This document shows positions 36,372 to 45,522 of a stretch of DNA of 64,000 bases, one piece after another. The notes beneath the pieces were generated by a model. That model was not told where the DNA came from. It ran no database searches and saw only the letters and a program-made list of their open reading frames with translations. Made by a program: the position numbers and the translations under genes. The first letter of the stretch is position 1. Each line of letters begins with the position of its first letter. Source of the DNA: Neorhizobium sp. (GTDB lineage: Bacteria; Pseudomonadota; Alphaproteobacteria; Rhizobiales; Rhizobiaceae); NCBI GenBank assembly GCA_028283725.1, contig JAPWKC010000004.1:62001-126000 (forward strand). Direction: 5' to 3'.

Positions 36372-39300
36372 TCAGCTGAAGCGGCCGGCGGCGTGGGCGA
36401 GCATCGTGTAGACCTTGCCGGTGTCGGAGGTCAGGTAGCTCTGTGTCACGGTGCGGTCGCGATCGGTGCGGGCGACATCGGCAAGCAGCTTCTCGAAGTC
36501 CGAGATGTAGCGATCGACGGCGGTGCGGAATTCCGGCTCGCGGTCATACTTGCGCTTGATGTCGTCGAAGGTCTGCTGGCCCTTCAGCGTGTAGAGGCGA
36601 CGGGTGAAGACGTCGCGCTCGCCGCGCTGGTAACGGCGCCAGAGATCGACCGATGCGTCATGATCGATGGCGCGGGCGATATCGACAGACAGCGAGTTCA
36701 GCGATTCCACCATGTGGCGCGGGTTACGGTTGTCGCCGTTGGTGCGCTGTACCGGTTCTGCCGGGCGGCTTGCCTGCGGGCGGGGCGCCTCTTCGCGCGA
36801 TGCACCACGCAGGAGATCGCTGATCCAGCCACCGCCTTCGCCGGGGCGCTGTGCAGCATCTGCCTGCGCACGGACCGGGGCGGGGGCCTGCTGAGCGACC
36901 GGCTGCGGGGCCGGACGATCGATCGGCAGGGAGCCGCGCAGGACGCCGGCGCCATAGGGATCTGCCGCGCGGGGTGCAATGGGTGCGGGTGCCGTCGGCT
37001 GCGGCGCCGGGCGGACCGGCATCGCGTTCTGCGGCGCTGAAATCTGCGGCTGGGCGCGAACCGGGATCGGTGCCGGTTGCGGGGCTGCAGCGCGTGGCTG
37101 CGGAGCAGGTGCCGGGGCTGCAACCGGTGCTGCGGGTGCCGGGCGCTGCGCGACCGGTTCGGAGACTTCCATCTGCTGCGCCGAGCGACCGACGACCTGC
37201 GAGATATCCTGCAGGGCCTTGATCTGTTCGGCGACGGCGCGACGCATGGCGGCCGCACTTTCCTTGGCTTCTTCCGGCAGGTCGAAGGCGCCGCGCTTGA
37301 GTTCCTGACGCGTGGTGTCCAGTTCCTGGCGGATGTCGTGGGCCGAGCGGCGGATCTCGTCGGTGGCGCCGGCAAAGCGGCCGATCGCTTCCTCGACCGA
37401 GGTCTTCAGCGTCTCGCGCAGCTGATGGGCCGCCGCATCCGAGCGGGTTGCGGTTTCACCGAGCAGGCGTTCGACATCACCGAGCGAACCTGTGAGGCCC
37501 GAGCGCATGCGGTCGGAGAGATCGCGGGCACGGCGTTCGGCATCCGACAGGGTCGCCTCAATCGAGCGGCTTGCTTCTTCGCTTGCGCCGGAGAGGCTTT
37601 CGCGCATGGCATCCGCCGTCATCTCGGCGCGCTGCTGGGTTTCGCCCAGGCGGCGGCCGATATCGGAGAAGGAGGCCGTCAGGCTCTCGCGCAGCGACGT
37701 GCCGACCTGCGAGGAGCGTTCCTCTGCCCGTTCGAAGGCGCCATCCACCAGCGAGGTCAGGCCGCGGAGCGTCGTTTCGATTTCTTCCGAACGCTTGACG
37801 AGGCCGAGCGAGAGACTGCGCAGCGCATTCTGCCGTTCGTCCAGCGTGCTCGCGAGGTTCGACTGGGCGGCGCCGAGAAGTTCGGATGCCTGGCCGAGAA
37901 CCTTGGAATGCTCGTCGAACCGGCCGACGATGCCGCCGACCTGATGCAGCGTCTGGCCGGAAATGATCGACAGGCGCTCGATATTGCTTTCCAGAAGACG
38001 GCTCGAGCCCGACACCATGTCGGAGGCATTGCCGGCTGCCTGTTCGAAGCGGCTGGCGGTTGCTCCGAGGCGCTGGTCGGCATCGGCGAGTTCCGACGTG
38101 ACGCGGTCTGCCGCGCTGGTCATGTTGTAGCTGGCATTCTCGACCAGCGAGGCGATGCTTTCGTTGCTCTGGGCGAGACGTTCGATCAGGCCGTTGACGT
38201 TTGCCGTCAGGCTGTTTTCGACGGCGCGCATCGTGCCGGCCGCGCTTTCGGTGCGCTGGCTGATGGCGGAAAGCGTATCGTTGGTGCGGGCAGCGAGAGC
38301 GTCGATGAGAGCGGCGTTCTCGTTGCGGATGCGGTTGGTCTGTTCGGTCGCTGCTGCCGAGAGGCGGTCTGCGCCATCCTGCGCGGCAGCGCTGATGCGT
38401 TCGGCGGCGGTGCGGCCGGCTTCGACATAGTCCTCGACCATTGGCTTTGCCTTCTCCTCGAGGAGACGGGACAATTCGGCCGAGCGGCTGGAGAGCATCG
38501 AGTTGAGGTCGCGGGTGCGGTTGTCGAGCGATGTGCGGATCGCATCGCCACGGGCCGCCAGTGCACGATCGACGGCGTCGAGTGCCGTGTCGAGTTCACC
38601 GGCGCTCTTGGCAAGCGTGTCGCGGATCTGCTCGCCACGGCCGCCGAGTGCCTTTTCGGCATCGCCAAGCGCGTCGGAGATCGCCGTGACCTGTTTCTTC
38701 ACGAGGCTATCTGCCTCGGCAACCTTGCTGACGATCGCATTGCCGGCCTCGGAGAAGGCCTGGGCGACGGTTGCCGCCTGACCGGCGAGCCGGCTCTGGG
38801 TCTCGGAAATGCGGCCAACGATGTCGTTGGAGCGTTCCTCGATGGAGCGGGTGAACTCGCTGTTGCGGCTCGACAGTTCTTCGGTGAAATCGGCGCCGGC
38901 GCGGGCAAGGGTGGCTGCGGAGCGCGAGGCTTCGTTGTCCATGCCGTGTGCGGCGTCCTGCACGGCCTGACGCAGGCTCGTGGCAAGGCCGACGGCCTTG
39001 GTCTCGATCGTCTGGCTGACGGCATCGAGGCCGACGGTCAGCGCGCGGTCCATGGTGCCGAGGCGTTCCTCGATACGCGCCGTGCGGGTGTCGAGCGTAT
39101 CGGCGACCTTTTCGGTGGCGGCGGCGCTGACGCGTTCCAGTTCGGCGGCACGGTCGGTGAGGGCGCGTTCGATGCGGCCGGCGCTTTCGCCCGAGATGCG
39201 TTCCAGCTCGGTGGTGCGGTCGGAGAGAACGGCCGAGACGCGATCGGTCGCTTCACCGGTGACGCGTTCGAGTTCTGCGGTGCGAACCGCAAGCGCGTTG

Positions 39301-42300
39301 GCGATATCGCTGCCGGCATGGTCGACGAGACGGGTGGCATTTCCGACTTCGCCGCGGATACGGTCTTCGAGGCCGCCGAACGTGGTCTCGATCCGGTCAC
39401 CGGCGTTGTCCAGCGCGGTCGATACGCCGCCGACGGTCTGTTCGATACGGCCGGAGAAGCTGTCGGCCGAGCGGGTGATGGCGCCGGCTGCGTCGTTGAG
39501 CTGACCGGCAATCGTGCCCACGTTTTCGCGCAGGCGGTTTTCCAGCGACTGGCCGGCACTGTCGATCGTGGCGCGCAGCGCATCCTGCTGCGCTTCGAGC
39601 GACATTTCGAGCATGCCGGTGCTTGTGGCAATCGACGTGCCGATCGACGTCGCCTGATCCATGAGCAGGTTGCTCATGTCGTCCTGCGCAGCGTTGAGGG
39701 TCGTGGAGATCAGCGTGGCGCGATCGTCAAGCGTCGAACGCATGCGGTCATGGCCGCTGCCCAGGGTTTCGGCCATGTCGCGGTTGGCGGCCGTCAGGGT
39801 CTCGGACATCTGCTGGTGCGCAGAGACGACCGTGCCGGCGATGCCGGTGCTGGCCGTGCCGAGCGTTGCGGCGATCTGCTGGGTGGCGATGCCGAGTGTT
39901 TCTGCAAGGTGCTGGTGGCCGAGGCCAAGCGCGGTTGCGACACGATCCCGGTTCTGGCCAAGCGTTTCCTCGATGCGCTGGGCGCCATCCGACATGCTCG
40001 TCTCGAAACGGTCGTGGCCGGAGGTGAGCGCCGTCTCGATGCGACCGGCCGCGCCGCCAACGGCATCTTCCATGCGCTGGGTGCTGCCGTCGAGAATGCG
40101 CGACAGTTCGGCATTGTGGTTTTCGAGCGAAAGCTCAAGGCCGAGCTGGTTGTCGGAATAGGCGGAGCGGATCGCGGCGCTACGCTCGGCAAAGGCGGTC
40201 TCGATGCGGCTGTCGGCATCGGCAACGGCGCCGAGAAGCGCGTTGGTCTTGTCGTCTATCGAGCCTGCGAAGCGATCTTCATGGAGCGCGAGCGATGTCG
40301 CCAGGTCCATCGACTTGTCGTCGAAGATCTCGCTGAGACGCTCGCCGTTGGAGGTCAGCGTCTGGTCGATACCGGCTGCGAAGCGGCCAAGTTCGTCGGT
40401 GAGGCGGGACTGGCTCTGCGAGAGCGTGCCTGCAATCGCGCTGGTCTTTTCGTCGAAGATGCCGGCGATCTTTTCCGGGGTGTCGGCCATCAGGGCGCGG
40501 ATCGAATCCGAGCCGGTGTCGAGAACCGAGGCGAGGCGCTCGTGGCTGCCGGTAACGGCCTCGATGATCTGGCCGGTGCGGCTCGACAGCGTCTCTTCGA
40601 GGCGCTGGTGATTTTCGGACAAGGCGGCGGCAAAGCTTTCCTGCGAGCCGTTGACCGTATCGAGGAAGAGCTCGGTGCCGGTCGTCAGCGTCAGTTCGAC
40701 CTGCTGCTGGCTATCCGCCAGCGCTTCTGCGAAGCGCTCCTGGCTGCCATCGACAGCCTGGACGAAGGCACTGGTGCCGGATGCCAGCGTGGTCTCGATG
40801 CGGCTCTGGTTGTCGGCAAGCGTTGTGGCGAAGCGGTCGTGGCTGTTGCCGACGGCATCGACGAAAGCGGTCGTGCCGGAAGACAACGTCGTCTCGATAC
40901 GGTCCTGATTTTCGGACAGGGTCGAGGCGAAGCGCTCGTGGCTGTTGCCGACCGCATCGACGAAGGCGCTGGTGCCGGAGGCAAGCGTGGTTTCGATGCG
41001 GTTCTGGTTGTCGCTGAGGGCCTGAGCGAGGCGATCATGGCTGCCGGTGACGGCATCGATGATAGCGCCGGAGCGGGAGGCGAGCGTTTCTTCCAGACGG
41101 TTCTGGTTGGTCGAGAGCGTCGAGGCGAGCGTCTCGTTGTGACCGGCCATGACGGCGCCGATCTTTTCATGCGCGCCGCCGATCGATTCGGTGATTTCGC
41201 TGGCGCGGGCCGAGAGCGCGTCGGAGAATTCGCGCGAACGGTCTTCGAGCATCGAGTCGAGGATTTCCTGGCCCGTGCCGAGCGTTGTCGCAAGCGCCAG
41301 CTGCTGGTCGGTCAGCGACGAGCCGATACGTTCGATGCTGGTGCTCAGAATGCCTTCCATGGCGTCCTGGCCGCCGGACACGGTCTCGTTGATGCGCGCA
41401 AGGCTTTCCATCAGCTTGCTGTCGAGCGAGCCGGCACGCTGGTCGAAGGCGGTGGTGAACTCGTTCAGACCGTCGTCGAAAGTGGTGCTGATCTGGCCGA
41501 TCGTCGCCTGAAGGCGCTCTTCGAAAAGGCCGGAGCGGAGATCGAGATCCATGACGGCATCGTCGGCCGCCGTCTGGAGGCTCTGGCGGAAGCTGGAGCC
41601 CTTTTCCTCAAGCGAGCGATTGAGGGTGGAAAGCGCCTTGTCGAGCGATGTGGTCAGCGTGCGCTCGCTGCCGTTCAGGCCCTCGGTGATCTCGCGGGTG
41701 CGGGCAAGCAGGGTCTCGTTGAGCTGGCGGGTGCGATCTGCCAGCGCCGCGTTGAGCTTTTCGGTATTGGCGTCGAGCGTCGAGGCGCGGGTCTGGAATT
41801 CACCCAGCAGCGACTTGCCGCGCTCGTTCAGCGACAATGTTAGCGCATCGAGGCGCTCGTCGAACTCGTGGGCGAGAGCGATACCGGAGGAATTCAGCGT
41901 CTGGACGAGATTGTCGGTCTTTGCGGCCAGCAGCGAGCCAAGGGCTTCGCTGGCAGCATTCGACTTTTCCATCAGGGTGGCGGCGCGGGTGTCGAGCATC
42001 GAGGCCAGCGCCTGGCCCGAGGTGACGAGGCGGACCGAGATTTCCTCCGTCGCCAGCGACAGATCTTCCTTCAGCTGCTCATGGGCACCGACGATCGACG
42101 ACCGGATGCGGTCGGCGTGGCTGACGATCGCGTCGCGTTCCGTGCCGAGTTCGTGGACGAGGCCGCGCACGCGCAGTTCATTGTCGCTGTAGCTGCGCTC
42201 CAGCGCGTTGACTTCGGAATGAACAAGGGTTTCCAGCTCGGAGGCGCGGGCGATGGTGCGCTCGATGCCCTCGTTCATCGCCGAGACTTCGCGGCGCACG

Positions 42301-42914
42301 GCCTGACCGACGCTCATGATACGCTCGGAGGCGATGGTTTCCGGTTCCGACAGGCGAAGGGCGACTTCGGCCATGGAGCGGGCGGCGTTGCGCAAGTCCT
42401 GGGCGCGCGCCATCATGATGGCGAAGGCGAAGAACATCAGGATCGGCAGGATGATGCCTGCCGCAAGGGCAAGCACGCTCGGCGCCGAGAGAACGCCGGT
42501 GACGGAGTTGATCTGCCAGAGCTGGCTGCCATAGACGAGCTGGCCGAGGCCGAGGCCGGCAATGATCCACAGGACCGAAACGATCGTGGCATTGCGGATG
42601 GCCGAACGGATGGAGCCATTGTCCAGCGTGCGCAGCATCGAGGCCGGCGTGCGCCGGCCGCTGTCGTTTGCCGGCTCGAATGCCGGCTGGCGCGGCGCGG
42701 GCTCGGCGGCTGCGGCCGGGCGCGGCTGTTCTACCGGGCGCTCGTCGCGGCGCGGCACCTGGCGCTGCTGGGGCGTATCTGACATCTTGCTCTCCGCGGG
42801 CTTTTGAGCCGGCGTCGGGCGGGGAGGTTCGTCGTCGAAGTCGAGCTTCAACGCCTCTTCCAACGCCTGGAACGCGGTCTCATCGATGGACTCGCTACCT
42901 GTCTTCTTCGCCAT
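36372..42914 (-). CDS. gpr: Giant coiled-coil membrane protein, growth-pole ring (GPR/RgsE) homologue
   Basis: A 2180-residue protein matching the Growth Pole Ring protein of Agrobacterium (RgsE in Sinorhizobium) in size and layout. Those proteins form a ring at the growing pole and are needed for polar growth and rod shape. The order is a Pro/Ala/Gln-rich acidic cytoplasmic N-terminus (1-100), two membrane helices (about 109-129 and 147-168), and some 1700 residues of apolipoprotein-like helix with abundant Ser/Thr/Ala. Exact 33-residue repeats occupy about 603-800. A Pro/Ala/Gln-rich linker (about 1890-2060) and a compact C-terminal domain (about 2080-2180: DLWRRYQRGERDVFTRRLY) end it. No chemoreceptor hairpin tip or HAMP domain is present. 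Calling it GPR rests on architecture recalled from the family, not on an alignment. Confidence 0.85.
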   Translation of the reverse strand: MAKKTGSESIDETAFQALEEALKLDFDDEPPRPTPAQKPAESKMSDTPQQRQVPRRDERPVEQPRPAAAAEPAPRQPAFEPANDSGRRTPASMLRTLDNGSIRSAIRNATIVSVLWIIAGLGLGQLVYGSQLWQINSVTGVLSAPSVLALAAGIILPILMFFAFAIMMARAQDLRNAARSMAEVALRLSEPETIASERIMSVGQAVRREVSAMNEGIERTIARASELETLVHSEVNALERSYSDNELRVRGLVHELGTERDAIVSHADRIRSSIVGAHEQLKEDLSLATEEISVRLVTSGQALASMLDTRAATLMEKSNAASEALGSLLAAKTDNLVQTLNSSGIALAHEFDERLDALTLSLNERGKSLLGEFQTRASTLDANTEKLNAALADRTRQLNETLLARTREITEGLNGSERTLTTSLDKALSTLNRSLEEKGSSFRQSLQTAADDAVMDLDLRSGLFEERLQATIGQISTTFDDGLNEFTTAFDQRAGSLDSKLMESLARINETVSGGQDAMEGILSTSIERIGSSLTDQQLALATTLGTGQEILDSMLEDRSREFSDALSARASEITESIGGAHEKIGAVMAGHNETLASTLSTNQNRLEETLASRSGAIIDAVTGSHDRLAQALSDNQNRIETTLASGTSAFVDAVGNSHERFASTLSENQDRIETTLSSGTTAFVDAVGNSHDRFATTLADNQSRIETTLASGTSAFVQAVDGSQERFAEALADSQQQVELTLTTGTELFLDTVNGSQESFAAALSENHQRLEETLSSRTGQIIEAVTGSHERLASVLDTGSDSIRALMADTPEKIAGIFDEKTSAIAGTLSQSQSRLTDELGRFAAGIDQTLTSNGERLSEIFDDKSMDLATSLALHEDRFAGSIDDKTNALLGAVADADSRIETAFAERSAAIRSAYSDNQLGLELSLENHNAELSRILDGSTQRMEDAVGGAAGRIETALTSGHDRFETSMSDGAQRIEETLGQNRDRVATALGLGHQHLAETLGIATQQIAATLGTASTGIAGTVVSAHQQMSETLTAANRDMAETLGSGHDRMRSTLDDRATLISTTLNAAQDDMSNLLMDQATSIGTSIATSTGMLEMSLEAQQDALRATIDSAGQSLENRLRENVGTIAGQLNDAAGAITRSADSFSGRIEQTVGGVSTALDNAGDRIETTFGGLEDRIRGEVGNATRLVDHAGSDIANALAVRTAELERVTGEATDRVSAVLSDRTTELERISGESAGRIERALTDRAAELERVSAAATEKVADTLDTRTARIEERLGTMDRALTVGLDAVSQTIETKAVGLATSLRQAVQDAAHGMDNEASRSAATLARAGADFTEELSSRNSEFTRSIEERSNDIVGRISETQSRLAGQAATVAQAFSEAGNAIVSKVAEADSLVKKQVTAISDALGDAEKALGGRGEQIRDTLAKSAGELDTALDAVDRALAARGDAIRTSLDNRTRDLNSMLSSRSAELSRLLEEKAKPMVEDYVEAGRTAAERISAAAQDGADRLSAAATEQTNRIRNENAALIDALAARTNDTLSAISQRTESAAGTMRAVENSLTANVNGLIERLAQSNESIASLVENASYNMTSAADRVTSELADADQRLGATASRFEQAAGNASDMVSGSSRLLESNIERLSIISGQTLHQVGGIVGRFDEHSKVLGQASELLGAAQSNLASTLDERQNALRSLSLGLVKRSEEIETTLRGLTSLVDGAFERAEERSSQVGTSLRESLTASFSDIGRRLGETQQRAEMTADAMRESLSGASEEASRSIEATLSDAERRARDLSDRMRSGLTGSLGDVERLLGETATRSDAAAHQLRETLKTSVEEAIGRFAGATDEIRRSAHDIRQELDTTRQELKRGAFDLPEEAKESAAAMRRAVAEQIKALQDISQVVGRSAQQMEVSEPVAQRPAPAAPVAAPAPAPQPRAAAPQPAPIPVRAQPQISAPQNAMPVRPAPQPTAPAPIAPRAADPYGAGVLRGSLPIDRPAPQPVAQQAPAPVRAQADAAQRPGEGGGWISDLLRGASREEAPRPQASRPAEPVQRTNGDNRNPRHMVESLNSLSVDIARAIDHDASVDLWRRYQRGERDVFTRRLYTLKGQQTFDDIKRKYDREPEFRTAVDRYISDFEKLLADVARTDRDRTVTQSYLTSDTGKVYTMLAHAAGRFS
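40515..41108 (-). repeat. Six 33-residue (99-bp) tandem repeats inside gpr
   Basis: Residues about 603-800 contain six copies of a 33-residue unit with consensus N-Q-x-R-(I/L)-E-x-T-L-x-S-x-(T/S)-x-x-(F/I)-(V/I)-x-A-V-x-x-S-(H/Q)-(E/D)-R-(F/L)-A-x-x-L-(S/A)-(D/E). Three eleven-residue turns per unit fit an apolipoprotein-like or hendecad helix. Confidence 0.85.
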
Positions 42915-43408
42915 GCGGTTACGCCTCGTTACATACTCGCCCGGCAGATCCCCTCCAAAGCGCTGCCGCCTGCAACGAGGGTGGGGATGATGCCTGCCGA
43001 CCTTTTCACCAGCGCTTCATGCGGGCTGAAGGTCTTTTGTTACTCTCTGTCGGATCGCCCTTGTTTCAAACGGATGATAATGAATGCTTACCGGGCTTCC
43101 GTCGCTGGTGCGGGGGGAGTTCCCCCATTCACCATAATCGTATTGTAGTGGCACATTCGCGCCTGCGGCACAATTAGAGCCGCCCTTGCAGCGTCGGGCC
43201 GTCAAACCTGTATTAACAGGAATTAAACCATATCCGCAGGCGAAACCCCTGAAAAGCTGGCGGCTTAACCGATATTAACCATGCCATCAGATTTCCGGCC
43301 AGATTGTGCCGGAATTTAACGGGATACCGGGCATGGTCCCGCACAATTCGGGACACATCGGCTCTGACAGCCTCAGACCCAGACCTCGTTCCTCAGGGAG
43401 ACCCGCCC
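42915..43408. other. Divergent regulatory region between gpr and the Hpt gene
   Basis: 494 bp without a convincing gene. It should contain the promoters of gpr (leftward) and the Hpt gene (rightward). The half near the Hpt gene is AT-rich and carries TTAA pairs listed separately. Confidence 0.55.
43213..43282 (+). promoter_or_regulatory. Candidate CtrA-binding motifs
   Basis: Two TTAA-N6-TTAA pairs occur at 43213-43226 and 43265-43278. The second runs into TTAACCAT (43275-43282), a half-site described for rhizobial CtrA. The classical spacing is N7, so this is suggestive only. Confidence 0.4.
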
Positions 43409-43777
43409 ATGGCTGCCGTCAGTATTGCATTCTCGACACCGGAAGCGACAGGCAATACCTGCCCATCGCAGGCCCGGCCGATCGACCTCGTCCATCTTGC
43501 ATCCCAGACGATGGGTGACAAGGGGCTGGAGATCGAGGTGATGGACATGTTTTCCCGTCAGGCCCGCAGGGCGCTTCAGGATATGGCAGGCGCCGAAACG
43601 GCCAAGGTGAGGGCCACGGCGCATCGGCTGAAAGGGGCTGCTGCCGGTATCGGCGCCTTCCGGGTGTCGCGGGCGGCAGCAATGGTCGAGGAGGATGCGA
43701 CGGATCCAGCGCGGCTTGTCGCTCTGAGCGCTGCCGTGGTGGAGGCCGAAAACTTCATCCTGACGCTTGGCCGATAG
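43409..43777 (+). CDS. Histidine phosphotransfer (Hpt) domain protein
   Basis: A 122-residue stand-alone Hpt protein. The phospho-accepting His72 lies in ATAHRLKGAAAGIGA, the classical Hpt signature, within a four-helix bundle. Such proteins pass phosphate between hybrid kinases and response regulators. It is too short, and lacks the kinase-like second domain, to be ChpT of the CckA-CtrA relay. CAGGGAG at 43394-43400 supports the ATG at 43409. No partner kinase is adjacent; gpr is its divergent neighbour. Confidence 0.83.
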   Translation: MAAVSIAFSTPEATGNTCPSQARPIDLVHLASQTMGDKGLEIEVMDMFSRQARRALQDMAGAETAKVRATAHRLKGAAAGIGAFRVSRAAAMVEEDATDPARLVALSAAVVEAENFILTLGR

Positions 43778-43933
43778 GATCCGGCAGGCTGCCCGGATGC
43801 CCGCCATGTCGCGGATGGGCCAGAGAGGGCGTGCTGAGACAAGCCCGCGTCGCCCATCCGAGTTGACTGAAATGCCGATTTATCGGAAGAACCGCGTTCA
43901 ACGCGCTCATTCCAACATCCGGATTTTCCAACC

Positions 43934-44254
43934 ATGACGAAACTGACCATCGTTGCCTTCGACGGGACTCGCTTCGAGATCGACGCCGACAAGGGCTCCA
44001 CCGTGATGGAGAACGCCGTGCGCAATTCCGTGCCCGGCATCGATGCCGAATGCGGCGGCGCCTGTGCCTGTGCCACCTGTCATGTCTATGTGGACGAGGA
44101 GTGGACCGACAGGGTCGGCCCGCCGGCTGCCATGGAAGAGGACATGCTCGACTTCGCCGTCGATGTTCGTCCGACGTCGAGACTGTCCTGTCAGATCAAG
44201 ATGAAGGCCGAATTCGACGGCCTCGTCGTCAGCGTTCCCGAACGGCAGGCCTGA
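43934..44254 (+). CDS. [2Fe-2S] ferredoxin, adrenodoxin type
   Basis: A 106-residue electron carrier. Cluster ligands follow the C-x5-C-x2-C ... C pattern: C40, C46 and C49 ([13 protein letters not shown]) and C86 (RLSCQIKM). This is the vertebrate-type/Isc-Fdx group, which serves iron-sulfur assembly or cytochrome P450 systems. No isc or P450 gene is close, so the partner is unknown. Confidence 0.93.
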   Translation: MTKLTIVAFDGTRFEIDADKGSTVMENAVRNSVPGIDAECGGACACATCHVYVDEEWTDRVGPPAAMEEDMLDFAVDVRPTSRLSCQIKMKAEFDGLVVSVPERQA

Positions 44255-44795
44255 GCCGCCATCTCCTGATCGGCAAAAGCCACCCCGGTCGATGACGAAA
44301 AAATGCCTCGCTGCCGCATCCGTCAGCGAGGCAAGGCGGGCGCATCACCAGAAGGCGAGGGAGGACCACCTACGGTCTTTTCGATGCACCGGGGAAACAG
44401 GGAACTCGCAAACCAGACTGCGAACAGAACGCAAGGATCAGGGTAGTCGAACGCTTATGCGTGACGCTTCAAGCCGTGACGATTGTGCCGGGTGGCGCGG
44501 CAGATCGGTGTCGCAGCCAAAGCGATGGCTTGCCACCTTCATATCGCCCGAGGCAGGGAGCCGATCGGCTCTCGCTCCGGCATGCTTGCCTTCGGATCGT
44601 CCTGTGATCGCTGACGAATCCATCGGATCGGGAAGTCGGCATCTCATTGCGCCCCCTGTATAACGCATCGCCATCCATTAGGGTATTCTGATAAATAACC
44701 CGTGATTGCCCGCTATCGACACAAGCTTCGGGCAAGATTCGCGATCCGGGGGGCTGTTAATCCGGGAGGCCGGGATGCCGCTTGGTGCGACGGGC
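44255..44795. other. Gene-free stretch, possible small RNA locus
   Basis: 541 bp with no supported protein gene. The minus strand has an intrinsic terminator at 44298-44332 with no open frame ending nearby, so a minus-strand small RNA is possible. It does not contain the conserved cores of RNase P RNA, tmRNA or SRP RNA that I looked for. Confidence 0.45.
44298..44332 (-). terminator. Intrinsic terminator on the minus strand without an obvious gene
   Basis: GCCTCGCTG at 44305-44313 pairs exactly with CAGCGAGGC at 44324-44332 around ten bases. The seven A at about 44297-44303 give a T-run on the minus strand. The nearest minus-strand gene (DUF922) ends at 44796, 460 bp away. Confidence 0.75.
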
Positions 44796-45416
44796 TCAGC
44801 GGTCGCGCTGGCCCATGCGATATTGCAGGAGGCGGGTCATGCGGGCGTCGAAATTGGCGGCCTCGACCTGATCGAAGCGCAGCTGATCGGCATCGTGAGC
44901 TGCGAGCGCATCGCGGGTCAGGTCTGCAACCTTTTCTTCGAGCGCGTCGCAATCCGCTTGCGGGCGAAGCGCCAGAAGATCCCGTTCCATGCGGCGGGCG
45001 TGATTGCGGGCGATCTCGGCATGACGTTCCTCATGGCGCTTGATATCGGCCGCGAGCGTATCCCAGATGAAGCCCAGATCGGCGGTTGCCCTGTTGCGGT
45101 TTGCCCAGCGCGGCAGGATGATTTTGGTACGCAGGGTCACGCGGACGCCGCCGATCGAACACCGGTTGCCCTTTTCCACATAGGTGACGTCGCCGCCGAA
45201 CTTGATCTGGGTGGCGCCGGGATGGCGGTGGCCCTCGACATGCGTCTCGGGGCCGCGCTTGTCGAGCTCACGATCGAGATCGTCGGCGGTGCGGCCGCCG
45301 ATACGGAAGTAGGAATAGGTCTTGCTGATGACAGGTTCGGCGGAAGCCAAGGCGGGAAAGGCGCAGAGAAGAAAGACGGCACCGAAAATCCGGTGCAGAG
45401 TGGGTGATGAAGACAT
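44796..45416 (-). CDS. Secreted DUF922 protein, predicted Zn-dependent protease
   Basis: A 206-residue protein with a signal peptide (IFGAVFLLCAFPALASA). The body matches DUF922 (SKTYSYFRIGGRTADDLDRELDKRG; CSIGGVRVTLRTKIILPRW). The zinc-site motif HEERH near residue 137 (IKRHEERHAEIARNH) supports a metallopeptidase-like fold in the periplasm. The frame remains open to 45836, but that part overlaps folP on the other strand; the ATG at 45416 gives the signal peptide at once. Confidence 0.82.
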   Translation of the reverse strand: MSSSPTLHRIFGAVFLLCAFPALASAEPVISKTYSYFRIGGRTADDLDRELDKRGPETHVEGHRHPGATQIKFGGDVTYVEKGNRCSIGGVRVTLRTKIILPRWANRNRATADLGFIWDTLAADIKRHEERHAEIARNHARRMERDLLALRPQADCDALEEKVADLTRDALAAHDADQLRFDQVEAANFDARMTRLLQYRMGQRDR

Positions 45417-45522
45417 TCTCTGGCCTGCAACGTTGAACTTGCCACGAGCTTGGGGCATAGCCAGCCGAAGAGCAATAAAAAGGCTGCAAAAATTGCGTGA
45501 GTTATCCAAAGATCCATGGCTG

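Noticed and set aside
35912..36379. A 155-codon open frame in the insulated spacer
   Set aside because: No ribosome site, no domain, crosses the gpr terminator.
37077..41843. A 1588-codon open frame antisense to the giant gpr gene
   Set aside because: It mirrors the gpr frame, a known effect of high G+C codon use. It has no domain, no ribosome site, and gpr has family architecture and a terminator.
36372..42914. The giant coiled-coil protein as a chemoreceptor or an SMC-like ATPase
   Set aside because: No HAMP domain, no conserved chemoreceptor tip, no Walker motifs; two membrane helices near the N-terminus fit GPR instead.
43812..43860. Inverted repeat CGGATGGGC / GCCCATCCG after the Hpt gene as a terminator
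   Set aside because: The loop is 31 bases and no T-run follows; too weak to call.
44255..44795. RNase P RNA, tmRNA or SRP RNA in the gene-free stretch
   Set aside because: The conserved core sequences I know for these RNAs were not found on either strand.
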